This document shows, one piece after another, positions 1-7,856 of a stretch of 64,000 bases of DNA. Positions within the stretch are counted from its first letter, which is position 1. Each line of letters starts with the position of its first letter. A program made the position numbers and the translations under genes. A model generated the notes under the pieces. It searched no databases and had not been told where the DNA came from. It saw nothing but the letters and a program-made list of their open reading frames with translations. Origin of the DNA: Nocardia sp. NBC_00565 (GTDB lineage Bacteria; Actinomycetota; Actinomycetes; Mycobacteriales; Mycobacteriaceae); NCBI RefSeq assembly GCF_036345915.1, contig NZ_CP107785.1:3410001-3474000 (forward strand). Reading direction: 5' to 3'.

Positions 1-771
1 CGCGCGTCGCGCGGGCCGGCCATAGGTGTAGTCCTCGCCGACCCCGGGCGCGGAGACGGCCGCGCGAAGTGCCGCGCCGAGCAGGTCGCGCCACGGCTGC
101 GGTGGATGGAATGCTTCCTGCGCCCAGCGCCGCCATCCTTCGGGCACGTTGCCCGGGCGGCCGATGATCCCCTGCGCCACCCGGAAGCGCACGCCGTCGC
201 GTTGCTGTTCGCTGAGTCCGTCCGCGCCGAGCGGCCCCAGCTCCCATTCGCGTTCCAGGCCGTCGGCGCCGCTGCCGCAATCGAGCCACGCCATGCCCGG
301 GGTGTAGGTCCCGAACCGGAACTCCCGCAGGTACTCCTCCATGAGTTTGCCTGCGGGCAAGTCGATGTCGGCGGGCAGGATCGCGCCCTCCGGGCGGACC
401 AGTCCGTCGCCGAAGATGTCGTCGTTGATCTCGAAGTCCGCGGCGATATTCATGCGCAGCCGTTCCCCAGGGCCGCTCAGTTCGTGCTCGCGGGCGAAGC
501 GCTCTCCGCGGCCGTGATGGTCGCGCAGCAGGTGCGAGACCTCGTGCACCAAGACCCCGGCCAATTCCTCGACGGGCATGCTGTCCACGAACGCGGGCGA
601 AACGTAGCAGCGCCAGTACCGGTCCACACTCATCGTCGGGACGCGGCGCGATTCGACGATGTGCAGAGCGAAAAGGGCGGTCGCCAGGTAAGGCCGGACT
701 CGGACGGCGTACAGCCGGGCGGCGAAGAGCTTTTCCAGATCCAGTTTCTGATCCGCTGCGGGCACAGTCAT
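1..771 (-). CDS. Putative zinc metallopeptidase (VWA-like/DUF2201 type), C-terminus off the window
   Basis: Reading from the ATG at 771-769, the frame stays open to the window edge, giving at least 256 residues beginning MTVPAADQKLDLEKLFAARL. Residues about 70-80 carry a zinc-hydrolase-type helix, LVHEVSHLL, followed by an acidic segment. This arrangement is known from DUF2201/VWA-like predicted metallopeptidases that pair with MoxR-like ATPases. The start overlaps the stop of the upstream AAA ATPase gene by ATGA, so the two are translationally coupled. The pair probably acts as a chaperone/insertase-like ATPase with its VWA partner, but the substrate is unknown. The C-terminal VWA part lies outside the window. 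Confidence 0.8.
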   Translation of the reverse strand, partial: MTVPAADQKLDLEKLFAARLYAVRVRPYLATALFALHIVESRRVPTMSVDRYWRCYVSPAFVDSMPVEELAGVLVHEVSHLLRDHHGRGERFAREHELSGPGERLRMNIAADFEINDDIFGDGLVRPEGAILPADIDLPAGKLMEEYLREFRFGTYTPGMAWLDCGSGADGLEREWELGPLGADGLSEQQRDGVRFRVAQGIIGRPGNVPEGWRRWAQEAFHPPQPWRDLLGAALRAAVSAPGVGEDYTYGRPARRA

Positions 772-2012
772 CGGCGCGCCTGCACGAGATCGGCGGCGCG
801 ATCCGCGCGCTGCGACACCGACACCACGCCCGCCAGCTTCTCGATCGACGCCGGCACCTCCCAATTCTCCTGGCGCAGTGTGGCGAGCGTGGTCGCGGGG
901 ACGACCACCAGATCCGGCGCCCCGGTTTCGATCGCCCTGACCAGCAGCACCCACGCCGCATCCCAGCGGGATCGCTCCGGGCGCTTACGCACCGCCGCGA
1001 CCACACCGTCGAGCGCGGCCTGGCGCAGATCCCCGCGCTCGGGCAGCTCAGCGCCCGCCGGATCGCCCAGCAGCGTCTCGGGGTCCGGGAGGTCCATCCG
1101 GTCCAGGCTGGTCAGCAGCTCGAAACCCGGGCCATCCCCGACCGCGCCCCGGACCAGCAGCGACAGCACATCCCTGGACGACCCCGCGGCGGTGGCGAAT
1201 GCGATCAACCGCAGCGTCATCTCCCAACTGCGAGGCGAAGCCCAGGCGCCACCCCGGCGCGCTTCACTGCTCGGCATCTGATGCACGAGCTTCGGGCGCG
1301 CCGCGAGCAGCACACACACCGCGCGACGCGCGAACGCCACTGCCTCCGTGAGCTTTTCCGGGTCGAGCCGCGGCAGTGTCGCGTGCGGCCAGGTACCGCC
1401 GAGACCCCGCACGACCACATCGTGATCGTGCACCCATTGCAGGTGCACGAACCGATTGGCCAGCGGCGGGCTCAGCTCCCAGCCATCGGCCGCCGACGAG
1501 CGCGGATTGGCTGCCGCCACGATCCGGACGCCGGGCGGCAGCTTCAGTGAACCGATCCGCCGCTCCAGCACGAGCCGCAGCAGGGCAGCCTGCACGGCGG
1601 GCGGCGCGGTGGACAGCTCGTCGAGGAACAGCAGCCCCCGGCCCGCCCGGACCAATCGCACCGCCCAGTCCGGTGGAGCCATCGGAACACCGTGCTCCGC
1701 CGGGTCGTCGCCGACGATGGGCAGACCCGAAAAGTCCGACGGCTCATGCACGCTCGCGATCACCGTGGTCAGCGGAAGATCCAGGGATTGGGCGAGTTGC
1801 GTCAGGGCCGCGGTCTTACCGATTCCCGGCTCACCCCACAACAGCACCGGCAGGTCGGCGGCCACCGCCAGGGTGAGGGCCTCCAGTTGGGTGTTGGGCC
1901 ACGGTTCAGTGGTGGCCTCGCCGAGCAGGGTCAGCAGATCGGCGGCGATGTCGAGCTGGGAAGCGTGATCCGCAGCGGTGTGAGCCGCGGGGGCAATGAG
2001 TGCAGCAGACAT
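768..2012 (-). CDS. MoxR-like AAA+ ATPase
   Basis: About 414 residues. A Walker A motif (GEPGIGKT) lies near residue 60 and a Walker B motif (LLFLDELSTAP) near 130, followed by a sensor region (RIVAAANP), as in MoxR/RavA-type AAA+ ATPases. The ATG at 2012 is preferred over a GTG nine bases upstream because an AAGGTG ribosome site sits six bases before it. It is followed by the metallopeptidase-like gene with a 4-bp overlap. MoxR ATPases act with VWA-domain partners in maturation of metal enzymes or complexes. The target here cannot be read from the sequence. Confidence 0.9.
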   Translation of the reverse strand: MSAALIAPAAHTAADHASQLDIAADLLTLLGEATTEPWPNTQLEALTLAVAADLPVLLWGEPGIGKTAALTQLAQSLDLPLTTVIASVHEPSDFSGLPIVGDDPAEHGVPMAPPDWAVRLVRAGRGLLFLDELSTAPPAVQAALLRLVLERRIGSLKLPPGVRIVAAANPRSSAADGWELSPPLANRFVHLQWVHDHDVVVRGLGGTWPHATLPRLDPEKLTEAVAFARRAVCVLLAARPKLVHQMPSSEARRGGAWASPRSWEMTLRLIAFATAAGSSRDVLSLLVRGAVGDGPGFELLTSLDRMDLPDPETLLGDPAGAELPERGDLRQAALDGVVAAVRKRPERSRWDAAWVLLVRAIETGAPDLVVVPATTLATLRQENWEVPASIEKLAGVVSVSQRADRAADLVQARR

Positions 2013-2150
2013 ATGAATCACCTTGTGTTGTAGGAGGATTAACGGACTACGACGCGGGAAGTCGTCGTGCGGATGCGAACTGTTGGGCGGTCGTGCGCAG
2101 CAGTCGCAAGCGCAGGAAGAAGTCCCGCCGGAGACACTGCTCCGGCAGGG
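2013..2150. other. Spacer upstream of the AAA ATPase
   Basis: This 138-bp gap separates the hypothetical gene from the AAA gene. It contains only the ribosome site of the AAA gene (AAGGTG at about 2018-2023 on the minus strand). I see no strong hairpin. Confidence 0.5.
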
Positions 2151-3515
2151 TCAGGACCTCGTCGCGTTGCGCGGGTGCGCGCGGCGATCTCGTGAACGGC
2201 GAACGCCGCAGGAGCCGGGGGCGAGTTGCGGTTTGGACAGGCCGGATCGGTAGAGCCCATACGTGATTCGCTGTTGCGCGGTGGCTTCCAGTTCATCCCG
2301 GAGAGCGCCGACACGCAAGATCGCTTCGGGACCGAGCAGGTTTTCGACGATGGCGAGTGCGCCGGCGGTGTCGCCGTGGGCGAGACGTTCGCGAACGCCT
2401 GTGAGACAGTCCGGTTGGCGATGTGCCTGATCGATGGCCTGCAGGCAGGGCAGCGGGGTGCCGGTCAAGGCGGCCAGGAGTTCCTCGCGCCGGATCTCGG
2501 CCGGGTCGTGGTCCAGCGCGGACAGCACACCGTCGACCAAACCGATTCGGTGTTGCTCGCCGTTGCATTCCACCAGGTGTGTTCGCTCCGGCCGGGGTGG
2601 CCCCGAGGCGGACTCGCTCGGCGAATAGTCCGGCACCAGCGCCGCGGCGACCATCGGATGCAGTCGATCAGGCGAGATCATGCCGGTGCGAAGCAGTTCC
2701 AGGTCGGGTGATACCCAGGTCGCGGCGTCGGGCAGCACCGGAAGCGCGGAGACGGCTCCAGCCGGATATGCCGCCGCCATCCGCAAGCCGGCGGGCCCCA
2801 ATTCGGCAATCACCCGTCGCCGAGCCCCCAACCGCACCAGGAACGTATCGCCTTGTCGCCCTTCGGAATCGAGCAGGATTCGCCCCTCGGCACCCCAGCG
2901 ATCGACGGCGTAGCCGCGATCTCGCGGCGCGATGTCCAGCAGGGCCGGGTCCAGCGCCGTCCGGTCGGCGCCGGGTTCGGCTCCACACCGCACGCGCAGC
3001 TCATCGGCCCTGCGCGCATCCCAGAGGTGACGGTGCAGATCCATCCGGAAACGGCGGTCCGGCCGGGGATGTGGATGCAAGCCCACCGCGGTCCCGGCCC
3101 CATCCCACAGCGCGATGCCGACCCGCTGCCCGGCATCCGCCCAAGCCGGCGCGGTACGAACCATCAAATGTACGAAACCAGCTGCACCCCAAGGGTAACG
3201 AGCAAGCGTGATCGTCAGCCCCGGCCGGAGCAAACCATCGGGAGCAACCCTCGGCAGGTGCCAGCGCAGCAGATCCGGGGCTAAATTCCGGAGATCGGAT
3301 CGGACGTCGGCCGCCAACTCCCCGCCGTAAGTCCTTGCCACGGAACATAAATCGATATCGACATCGAAACCCGCTGCGGCACAAGAACCCGCCCAATCCC
3401 CGGCGCGACGCCGAGCGGTAGCGGTTTCGATCATGGAGGGCGGCACGGCGAAATCACGCACGCGCGGCCAGAAGGAAAGGCGGGAATCGTCCCCATTCGT
3501 CTTCACAGTGAGCAT
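2151..3515 (-). CDS. Hypothetical protein of the MoxR/VWA cluster
   Basis: About 454 residues, GC-rich coding, no recognised domain and no transmembrane segment. ATG 3515 is chosen because AAGGTGAG lies just upstream; a GTG two codons earlier overlaps that ribosome site. It shares orientation with the AAA ATPase 139 bp downstream, so it may be a client or partner of that system. The last 30 residues are Arg/Ser-rich and look less conserved than the body. No function is claimed. Confidence 0.7.
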   Translation of the reverse strand: MLTVKTNGDDSRLSFWPRVRDFAVPPSMIETATARRRAGDWAGSCAAAGFDVDIDLCSVARTYGGELAADVRSDLRNLAPDLLRWHLPRVAPDGLLRPGLTITLARYPWGAAGFVHLMVRTAPAWADAGQRVGIALWDGAGTAVGLHPHPRPDRRFRMDLHRHLWDARRADELRVRCGAEPGADRTALDPALLDIAPRDRGYAVDRWGAEGRILLDSEGRQGDTFLVRLGARRRVIAELGPAGLRMAAAYPAGAVSALPVLPDAATWVSPDLELLRTGMISPDRLHPMVAAALVPDYSPSESASGPPRPERTHLVECNGEQHRIGLVDGVLSALDHDPAEIRREELLAALTGTPLPCLQAIDQAHRQPDCLTGVRERLAHGDTAGALAIVENLLGPEAILRVGALRDELEATAQQRITYGLYRSGLSKPQLAPGSCGVRRSRDRRAHPRNATRS

Positions 3516-3603
3516 CAGCACTCACCTTGGACGGACGGGACCCCCAATCTGCGATCAGAAGAAGCCATCATCGCGTCGAGCATAGACCGCATCGCCGGAA
3601 CTC

Positions 3604-3703
3604 ACCAAACACGGGCCGGGAACCAAGCTTCGCTGAACACGGCTTCGCCGCCGTGTCCGCCGATGAGATAGTGGCCGCCGTGGGCCTGACCCGCGGGGGA
3701 AGT
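3604..3703 (+). pseudogene. TetR helix-turn-helix relic (plus strand)
   Basis: A short stretch encodes GFAAVSADEIVAAVGLTRG, nearly the same as the DNA-binding helices of the intact-looking TetR gene at 61.9-62.4 kb (GFADVSADEIVAAAGMTRG). Both ends are lost and the upstream part is out of frame. It points the opposite way to the second TetR stub at 3771-3891. Confidence 0.75.
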
Positions 3704-3770
3704 TCCTTGTCGCGACGGCCGCCGTCAGGCCGGCTCGGCAATGAGGTGGAGGTATGCGGTGTCGAGGGGG

Positions 3771-3891
3771 AACAGCTGGCGCGCGGCCCGCTCCAACATC
3801 AATCGAGTACTGAGAGAACGCTTTTCGTGGTTTCCTCGGGACACGCTCCTGCTGCATTACCGCCAGCCATCAGCGGCTACCACGAACGTCG
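3771..3891 (-). pseudogene. TetR N-terminal relic upstream of the FAH/cupin module
   Basis: The minus strand encodes RSLSTRLMLERAARQLF, matching RTTRLKLERAARQLF of the TetR gene at 62.3 kb. It then runs into unrelated sequence and a stop. It sits 43 bp downstream of the cupin gene, the same place as the full TetR gene in the right-hand copy. The left module has therefore lost its regulator. Confidence 0.75.
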
Positions 3892-3933
3892 ATGAACCGG
3901 CAACAACCCCAACCACCCGCGTGCGGGTCCTGA

Positions 3934-4371
3934 TCATGCGCGCGAATAGCCTTCGAGTGTCGAGTCATCGACCTCGGGCAGGTTGACGACGATGTTGTCC
4001 GGAGTACGGCACGTCAGCCACACCAGTTCTTCGGTGGTGCTCATGTTCACCTCGATGTGTGGCATGAAGGGTGGGACGAAGACGAAGTCGCCCGCTTGCA
4101 TGTCCAAGTAGCGCTGGTAGTTCTCGCCGAAGTAGATCCGCGCCACACCAGTCAGGACGTAACCGCCGGTCTCGGCCTCGCCGTGGTGGTGAGGCAGCGA
4201 GCGGTATCCGGGTTCGTTGGTGACTTTGCCGTACCAGATCCTCGTGGCCGGAGTGTGTTGCGGACTGACGCCGGATACACGCACCGCGCCGCCGGACTGC
4301 GCGGTGTCGGTGTACTCGTGTCCGCCCCGCGTGAGGATCGGTACTGCAGTGGTGTCGAGTTCGGTGGCCAT
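3934..4371 (-). CDS. Cupin-domain protein (left copy)
   Basis: 145 residues forming a single cupin barrel. The first metal-binding motif is PHHHGEAETGG (His61-63, Glu66) and the second includes PPFMPH (His105), so a metal-binding centre is likely. The start ATG at 4371 has GAAAGGA upstream. It lies 33 bp downstream of the fumarylacetoacetase-family gene and is probably co-transcribed with it. Small cupins in such loci act as dioxygenases, isomerases or sensors; the role here is not known. A near-identical paralogue is at 62440-62877. Confidence 0.85.
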   Translation of the reverse strand: MATELDTTAVPILTRGGHEYTDTAQSGGAVRVSGVSPQHTPATRIWYGKVTNEPGYRSLPHHHGEAETGGYVLTGVARIYFGENYQRYLDMQAGDFVFVPPFMPHIEVNMSTTEELVWLTCRTPDNIVVNLPEVDDSTLEGYSRA

Positions 4372-4404
4372 GGCCTGTCCTTTCTTTCCCGCGGTGCGGG
4401 TGAG

Positions 4405-5238
4405 CTAATGCGTCGACGGAACGGTGATGCGATTACGCAGCACCCCAATCCCTTCGATCTCGGTCTCCACCACGTCTCCGCCACGCAGGTACCGGGGTGG
4501 TTTATGTGCGCTGCCGACTCCGCCGGGCGTACCGGTCAACACGACATCTCCGGGTCGCAGTGTGGTGAAGGCGGAGATGTAGGACAGCAGTTCGGGTGCG
4601 TCGAAGACGAGGTCATCGGTGGAGCCGACCTGCTCCTCGACGCCGTTGACTCGACAAGTGATGCGCAGTCCGTCAGCCGGGTCGATTTCCTCGGAAGTCA
4701 CCAACTCGGGCCCGAGGGGGGTGGTGGCATCGAATGCTTTGCCCTGCAACCACTGCGGTGTCCGGCGTTGCCACGTCCGCACAGAGAAGTCGTTGGCGAC
4801 GGTGTAACCGGCGATCCCAGCGCGGGCGGTGTCGCGATCGGCGCCGCGCAGTTCGGCGCCGACCACGACAGCGAGTTCGGCTTCCCAGTCGAGCATCACC
4901 GACTCGGCGGGACCGGGAAGTGCGATGTCGGAATCCCAGGCGGTCAACGTGTCGGCAAATTTCGCGAACAGGGCCGGGAACTGTGGAGTCGGATGACCCA
5001 TCTCCTCGATGTGCGCCCGGTAGTTGTGGCCGCAACACACGATCTTGGCCGGAGCGACAACCACTGGCGCCACACGCTGAGGAATCCGCCCGGCCACCCA
5101 TACCCCCGACGTCGTACGCCAGTCCGGCCGCATGAGCAGCGTTGCGACGTCAAATGCGGCACTGGTATACCACTCGCCATCAATCCGCATCTGGGCTCGA
5201 CTGTCGCCGTAATCGGTGAAGACTGTTCGCAAACGCAT
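4405..5238 (-). CDS. Fumarylacetoacetate hydrolase family protein (left copy)
   Basis: 277 residues. The family core is visible: CCGHNYRAHIEE near residue 68, the metal-ligand motif DWEAELAVVVG near 117-127, and a C-terminal segment with RPGDVVLTGTPGGVG. Members cleave or hydrate 2-oxo acids, decarboxylate oxaloacetate-like acids, or hydrolyse acylpyruvates using Mg2+. The start at 5238 (MRLRTVF) is chosen because homology with the right-hand copy begins there; the longer frame is not conserved. It is divergent from the RidA gene across about 150 bp. It likely processes a ring-cleavage product of an aromatic compound. Confidence 0.85.
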   Translation of the reverse strand: MRLRTVFTDYGDSRAQMRIDGEWYTSAAFDVATLLMRPDWRTTSGVWVAGRIPQRVAPVVVAPAKIVCCGHNYRAHIEEMGHPTPQFPALFAKFADTLTAWDSDIALPGPAESVMLDWEAELAVVVGAELRGADRDTARAGIAGYTVANDFSVRTWQRRTPQWLQGKAFDATTPLGPELVTSEEIDPADGLRITCRVNGVEEQVGSTDDLVFDAPELLSYISAFTTLRPGDVVLTGTPGGVGSAHKPPRYLRGGDVVETEIEGIGVLRNRITVPSTH

Positions 5239-5310
5239 ATATGCCTGCACTCCGCATTCCCCCGGCTCGAACCGGGTGGGACGAACACTCAGCCATGATA
5301 TGTGGTGTTC

Positions 5311-5330
5311 GATTGACGGTAGAAACATTA
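5311..5330. promoter_or_regulatory. Candidate TetR operator, left copy
   Basis: GATTGACGGTAGAAACATTA lies in the divergent FAH/RidA intergenic region. It corresponds to a better palindrome, TAATG-N10-CATTA, at the same place in the right-hand copy (63816-63835). It is inferred to be the target of the module's TetR protein. The left arm is mutated here. Confidence 0.35.
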
Positions 5331-5391
5331 GCATCATATGTTGGCGTGAACCACAGGTCCGATCCGGACCAATTCACCCAAAGAGGCACCC

Positions 5392-5796
5392 ATGACCATC
5401 GAACGCATCAACCCGCCCGCCTTGCCGAAACCCTCCGGTTTCGCGCACGCGACCCGCTATCACGACATCGTCCATCTGGCCGGGCAGACCGCCCTGGATG
5501 CTGAAGGAGAGATCGTCGAGGGCGGAATCCTCGCCCAGTTCCGCCAAGCACTGTCCAATCTGCTCATCGCCCTCGAAGCCGCCGGTGGAGCGCCATCCGA
5601 TCTGCTCAGCGTCACGATCTACCTACTCGACATCCCCGACTATCAGGCCAACGGCAAGGAAATCGGCCGAATCTGGCGCGAACTGGCAGGCACCGACTAC
5701 CCCGCCATGGCAGGCATCGGCGTGGTGGCGCTGTGGCAACCGGACGCCCTGGTCGAGATCCAGGCGGTGGCCGCTGTCACCACGCAGGCCGACTGA
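5392..5796 (+). CDS. RidA/YjgF/UK114 family protein
   Basis: 134 residues with the whole RidA fold, including LSVTIYLLDIPDY and the C-terminal ALVEIQAVAAV that carries the usual acidic residue. RidA proteins deaminate reactive enamines/imines, and relatives such as AmnD act on 2-aminomuconate. The start ATG has AAAGAGGCACCC before it. It is divergent from the FAH gene, whose right-hand copy lacks a RidA neighbour. A second RidA-type gene (31133-31570) belongs to the 3-hydroxyanthranilate operon. Confidence 0.88.
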   Translation: MTIERINPPALPKPSGFAHATRYHDIVHLAGQTALDAEGEIVEGGILAQFRQALSNLLIALEAAGGAPSDLLSVTIYLLDIPDYQANGKEIGRIWRELAGTDYPAMAGIGVVALWQPDALVEIQAVAAVTTQAD

Positions 5797-5937
5797 CCAC
5801 ACCACCGCCCACGCCGCAGCAACGCGCAGGCTTCGAGTGTTAATTATTATGACCGAACAGCAACGGTCGTCAGATTTACACGATACTTTTGAGGTGCAGG
5901 CTTCACGGCCATCTCCACCACCCGAAAGGGCAGACCG
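5797..5937. other. AT-rich spacer with small inverted repeat
   Basis: The 141-bp gap contains TTAATTATTATGACCG followed by AACAGCAA and CGGTC. The GACCG/CGGTC arms make a short palindrome that could be an operator for the neighbouring PaaX-type regulator. A ribosome site, AAAGGG, precedes 5938. Confidence 0.3.
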
Positions 5938-6229
5938 ATGCTCACTCCCTCAGCGCATACGGACACCTTCTGTCGGGACAACCTCCCCCCGCAGGCACAG
6001 TGGCCCGAGTTCGCGTCCGAGCTGCCCGCGCTGCAGTACCCGGCTCGACTGAACATCGCTACCGCACTGTGGTTCCACCGCCCGTTCACGTTCGACGACT
6101 GGCTGCTCTACGTCCAAGACGCCGTCGCCGACGACGCCGGACGCGGCGTCGGGACGGGACGTTTCTTCACCCGCGAGGGGCCTCCACATCGCTACCGTTC
6201 TGCAGGAAGGCATGATTCGCCCGCCCTGA
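5938..6229 (+). pseudogene. Chimeric relic: aminobenzoate-CoA-ligase N-terminus joined to TesB thioesterase C-terminus
   Basis: The first 40 codons (MLTPSAHTDTFCRDNLPPQA and on to YPARLN) match the characteristic N-terminus of benzoate/2-aminobenzoate-CoA ligases. From about 6062 the frame continues with ALWFHRPFTFDDWLLYVQD and RGVGTGRFFTREG, the C-terminal strand region of acyl-CoA thioesterase II (TesB). A frameshift near 6181 then separates it from the expected end, LHIATVLQEGMIRPP, stopping at 6229. A ribosome site and ATG survive, but neither enzyme can be functional. It is the scar of a deletion fusing two catabolic genes. Confidence 0.75.
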
Positions 6230-6272
6230 GCGCCCTACGGCACGGGCACCAGACCTGACGTATGGTGCAATC

Positions 6273-7160
6273 ATGACGGCAGAGTCTCAAACGAACACTA
6301 GTAACTCTGGCGGCCGAGACGCTCGCCTCGCACACCTCATCATCACCATCTTCGGTCTGTGCGCCCGCGCAGAGGGCAACTGGCTCTCCACAGCAGCCGT
6401 GGTGGCTCTGATGGCCGACCTCGGCACCGAGTCCCAGGCCGTGCGGGGGTCCATCTCACGGCTCAAGCGCCGCGGCGTGCTCATCAGCTAACGCAATGAC
6501 ACCGCCGCCGGCTACTCGCTCGCCGACGCCACACTCGAGGTGCTCGCCGAAGGTGATGTCCGAATCTTCGAACGCACACGCGCCCGCGATGACAACGAAT
6601 GGGTCGTGGTGGTTTTTTCCGTACCCGAGTCCGAACGCGACAAACGCCACGCGCTGCGCGCAAGCTTGACCCGCTTGGGCTATGGCACCGCCGCACCCGC
6701 AGTGTGGATCGCTCCTGGGCTGCTGGCACGCGAGACACGCCAGACTCTCGAGCGACGCGGACTGGCCGACTATGTCGACATCTTCACCGGGCAGCACTTC
6801 GCCTTCGGCGACCTTCGGGCCAAAGTACCCAGCTGGTGGGACCTCGATGAACTCGCCCAGCTCTATGCCGACTTCCTGGCGCGCTACCGCCCCGTGCTCT
6901 ATCACACGACCAAGCAACGACCGACACCCCAGGAAGCATTCGCCATCTACGCACCAATGCTCACAGAATGGCGGCGACTGCCCTACCGCGACCCCGGTCT
7001 ACCCCTGTCGCTGCTGCCTCACGCATGGAAAGGCGAGGCCGCCGGCACCCTGTTCGACGAACTCAACGACGCTCTCGCCCCACTCGCACAAAAGCACGCC
7101 CTCGCGGTGATTCACGGTCAACCCCAGCGCCGCCCACGACGCACCGCCGACCCCAGCTGA
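6273..7160 (+). pseudogene. PaaX-family transcriptional regulator interrupted by an in-frame stop
   Basis: Codons from ATG 6273 encode the PaaX winged-helix N-terminus (LKRRGVLIS at its end). TAA at 6489-6491 interrupts the frame. The same frame continues without a shift as GYSLADATLEVLAEGDVRIF and the full PaaX central/C-terminal domains to 7160. PaaX proteins repress phenylacetate/aromatic operons and respond to CoA thioesters. Unless the stop is read through or a GTG at 6540 restarts translation, the DNA-binding and effector halves are uncoupled. It lies beside the ligase/thioesterase scar and was probably its regulator. Confidence 0.8.
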
Positions 7161-7248
7161 CCGGGACCTCCAACAGCGGCGCCGCCGACTTAACCAGACT
7201 TTTATATCGTAACTGTATTCCTGGTCACAATTACGCTATTGTCTGGGC

Positions 7249-7404
7249 ATGGCAGAACGACACGTCAAAACCAGCGCAGCGACCTTGTCCGTTCACTCGG
7301 ACAACGGACTCATTCACGCACGCGGCATGCGGTACGGAACCGCCGAGCGGTTTGCCGTCGCCCAACCTCCCGATCCCGAAGAGCTACATCAACGCGACCG
7401 ATGA
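7249..7404 (+). pseudogene. Type-B carboxylesterase N-terminal fragment
   Basis: 51 codons from ATG 7249 to TGA 7402 resemble the first residues of carboxylesterases. The segment GLIHARGMRYGTAERFA is comparable to IRYANATRFAAPTP in the esterase at 18.2-19.5 kb. The catalytic part is missing. Confidence 0.55.
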
Positions 7405-7560
7405 CCCAGCGCTCCCTCCCGGAGAATGGGGCTGGCACCCCCGCATATCGAGCAGACTCGGCATCTACCGACTGGCCCAGCTGCCGGGCAGTCATGAAGT
7501 GATGTTCACCAACCCGGAACTGCTGGCAGCGAAGATCGAGGCGGCCGTGACTGATGGCCG
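7405..7560 (+). pseudogene. Alpha/beta-hydrolase C-terminal fragment
   Basis: Immediately after the esterase stub, one frame encodes LPGSHEVMFTNPELLAAKIE, the typical last strand and helix of an alpha/beta hydrolase, with the catalytic-His context SHEVMF. There is no upstream domain. It is a remnant of a second hydrolase fused by deletion to the esterase stub. Confidence 0.55.
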
Positions 7561-7856
7561 ACCAGATCCGCATGACCGCGGCGAAACGTACCACTCAGAC
7601 CGTGCGTGCCGCTGCGACATTCCGCTGTGACGGCGTTTGCCGAATCTGGTTACACCACAACAAGATCACGAAACTGCCTGCTGCCCAATCAGAATCAGAT
7701 CCGCAACGGCGACGATCGCGATCGGTGTGCTCCGCCGGGATGTTCGTACAACGTGATCCCACTCATGATTGGCGGCGCCGACGAACGTCACCCGCGCCGT
7801 GCGGGGATCCGCGGGCTACGTGGATAAGCGGGCCCGCGGCGAGACCAAGGAAGTAG
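7561..7856. other. Spacer upstream of the mce operon
   Basis: About 300 bp without a convincing gene. It should hold the mce operon promoter; I cannot single out -35/-10 boxes. An AAGGAAG ribosome site lies just before 7857. Confidence 0.4.

Larger units (their letters stand above)
3771..5330. repeat. Left copy of duplicated TetR-cupin-FAH module
   Basis: This segment is a direct repeat of about 62290-63835: same gene order, orientation and spacing. The cupin products differ at 8 of 145 positions by eye. The match includes the TetR start region, both coding genes and the promoter-proximal bases before the divergent gene. Confidence 0.85.

Noticed and set aside
106..1281. Long plus-strand open frame of 391 codons
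   Set aside because: It is antisense to the AAA ATPase and metallopeptidase genes, Arg/Pro/Ala-rich and matches no family; a GC-skew shadow.
3604..3891. A simple inversion of one TetR gene
   Set aside because: Both stubs contain sequence corresponding to the same helix (RAARQLF region), so a single inverted gene cannot explain them.
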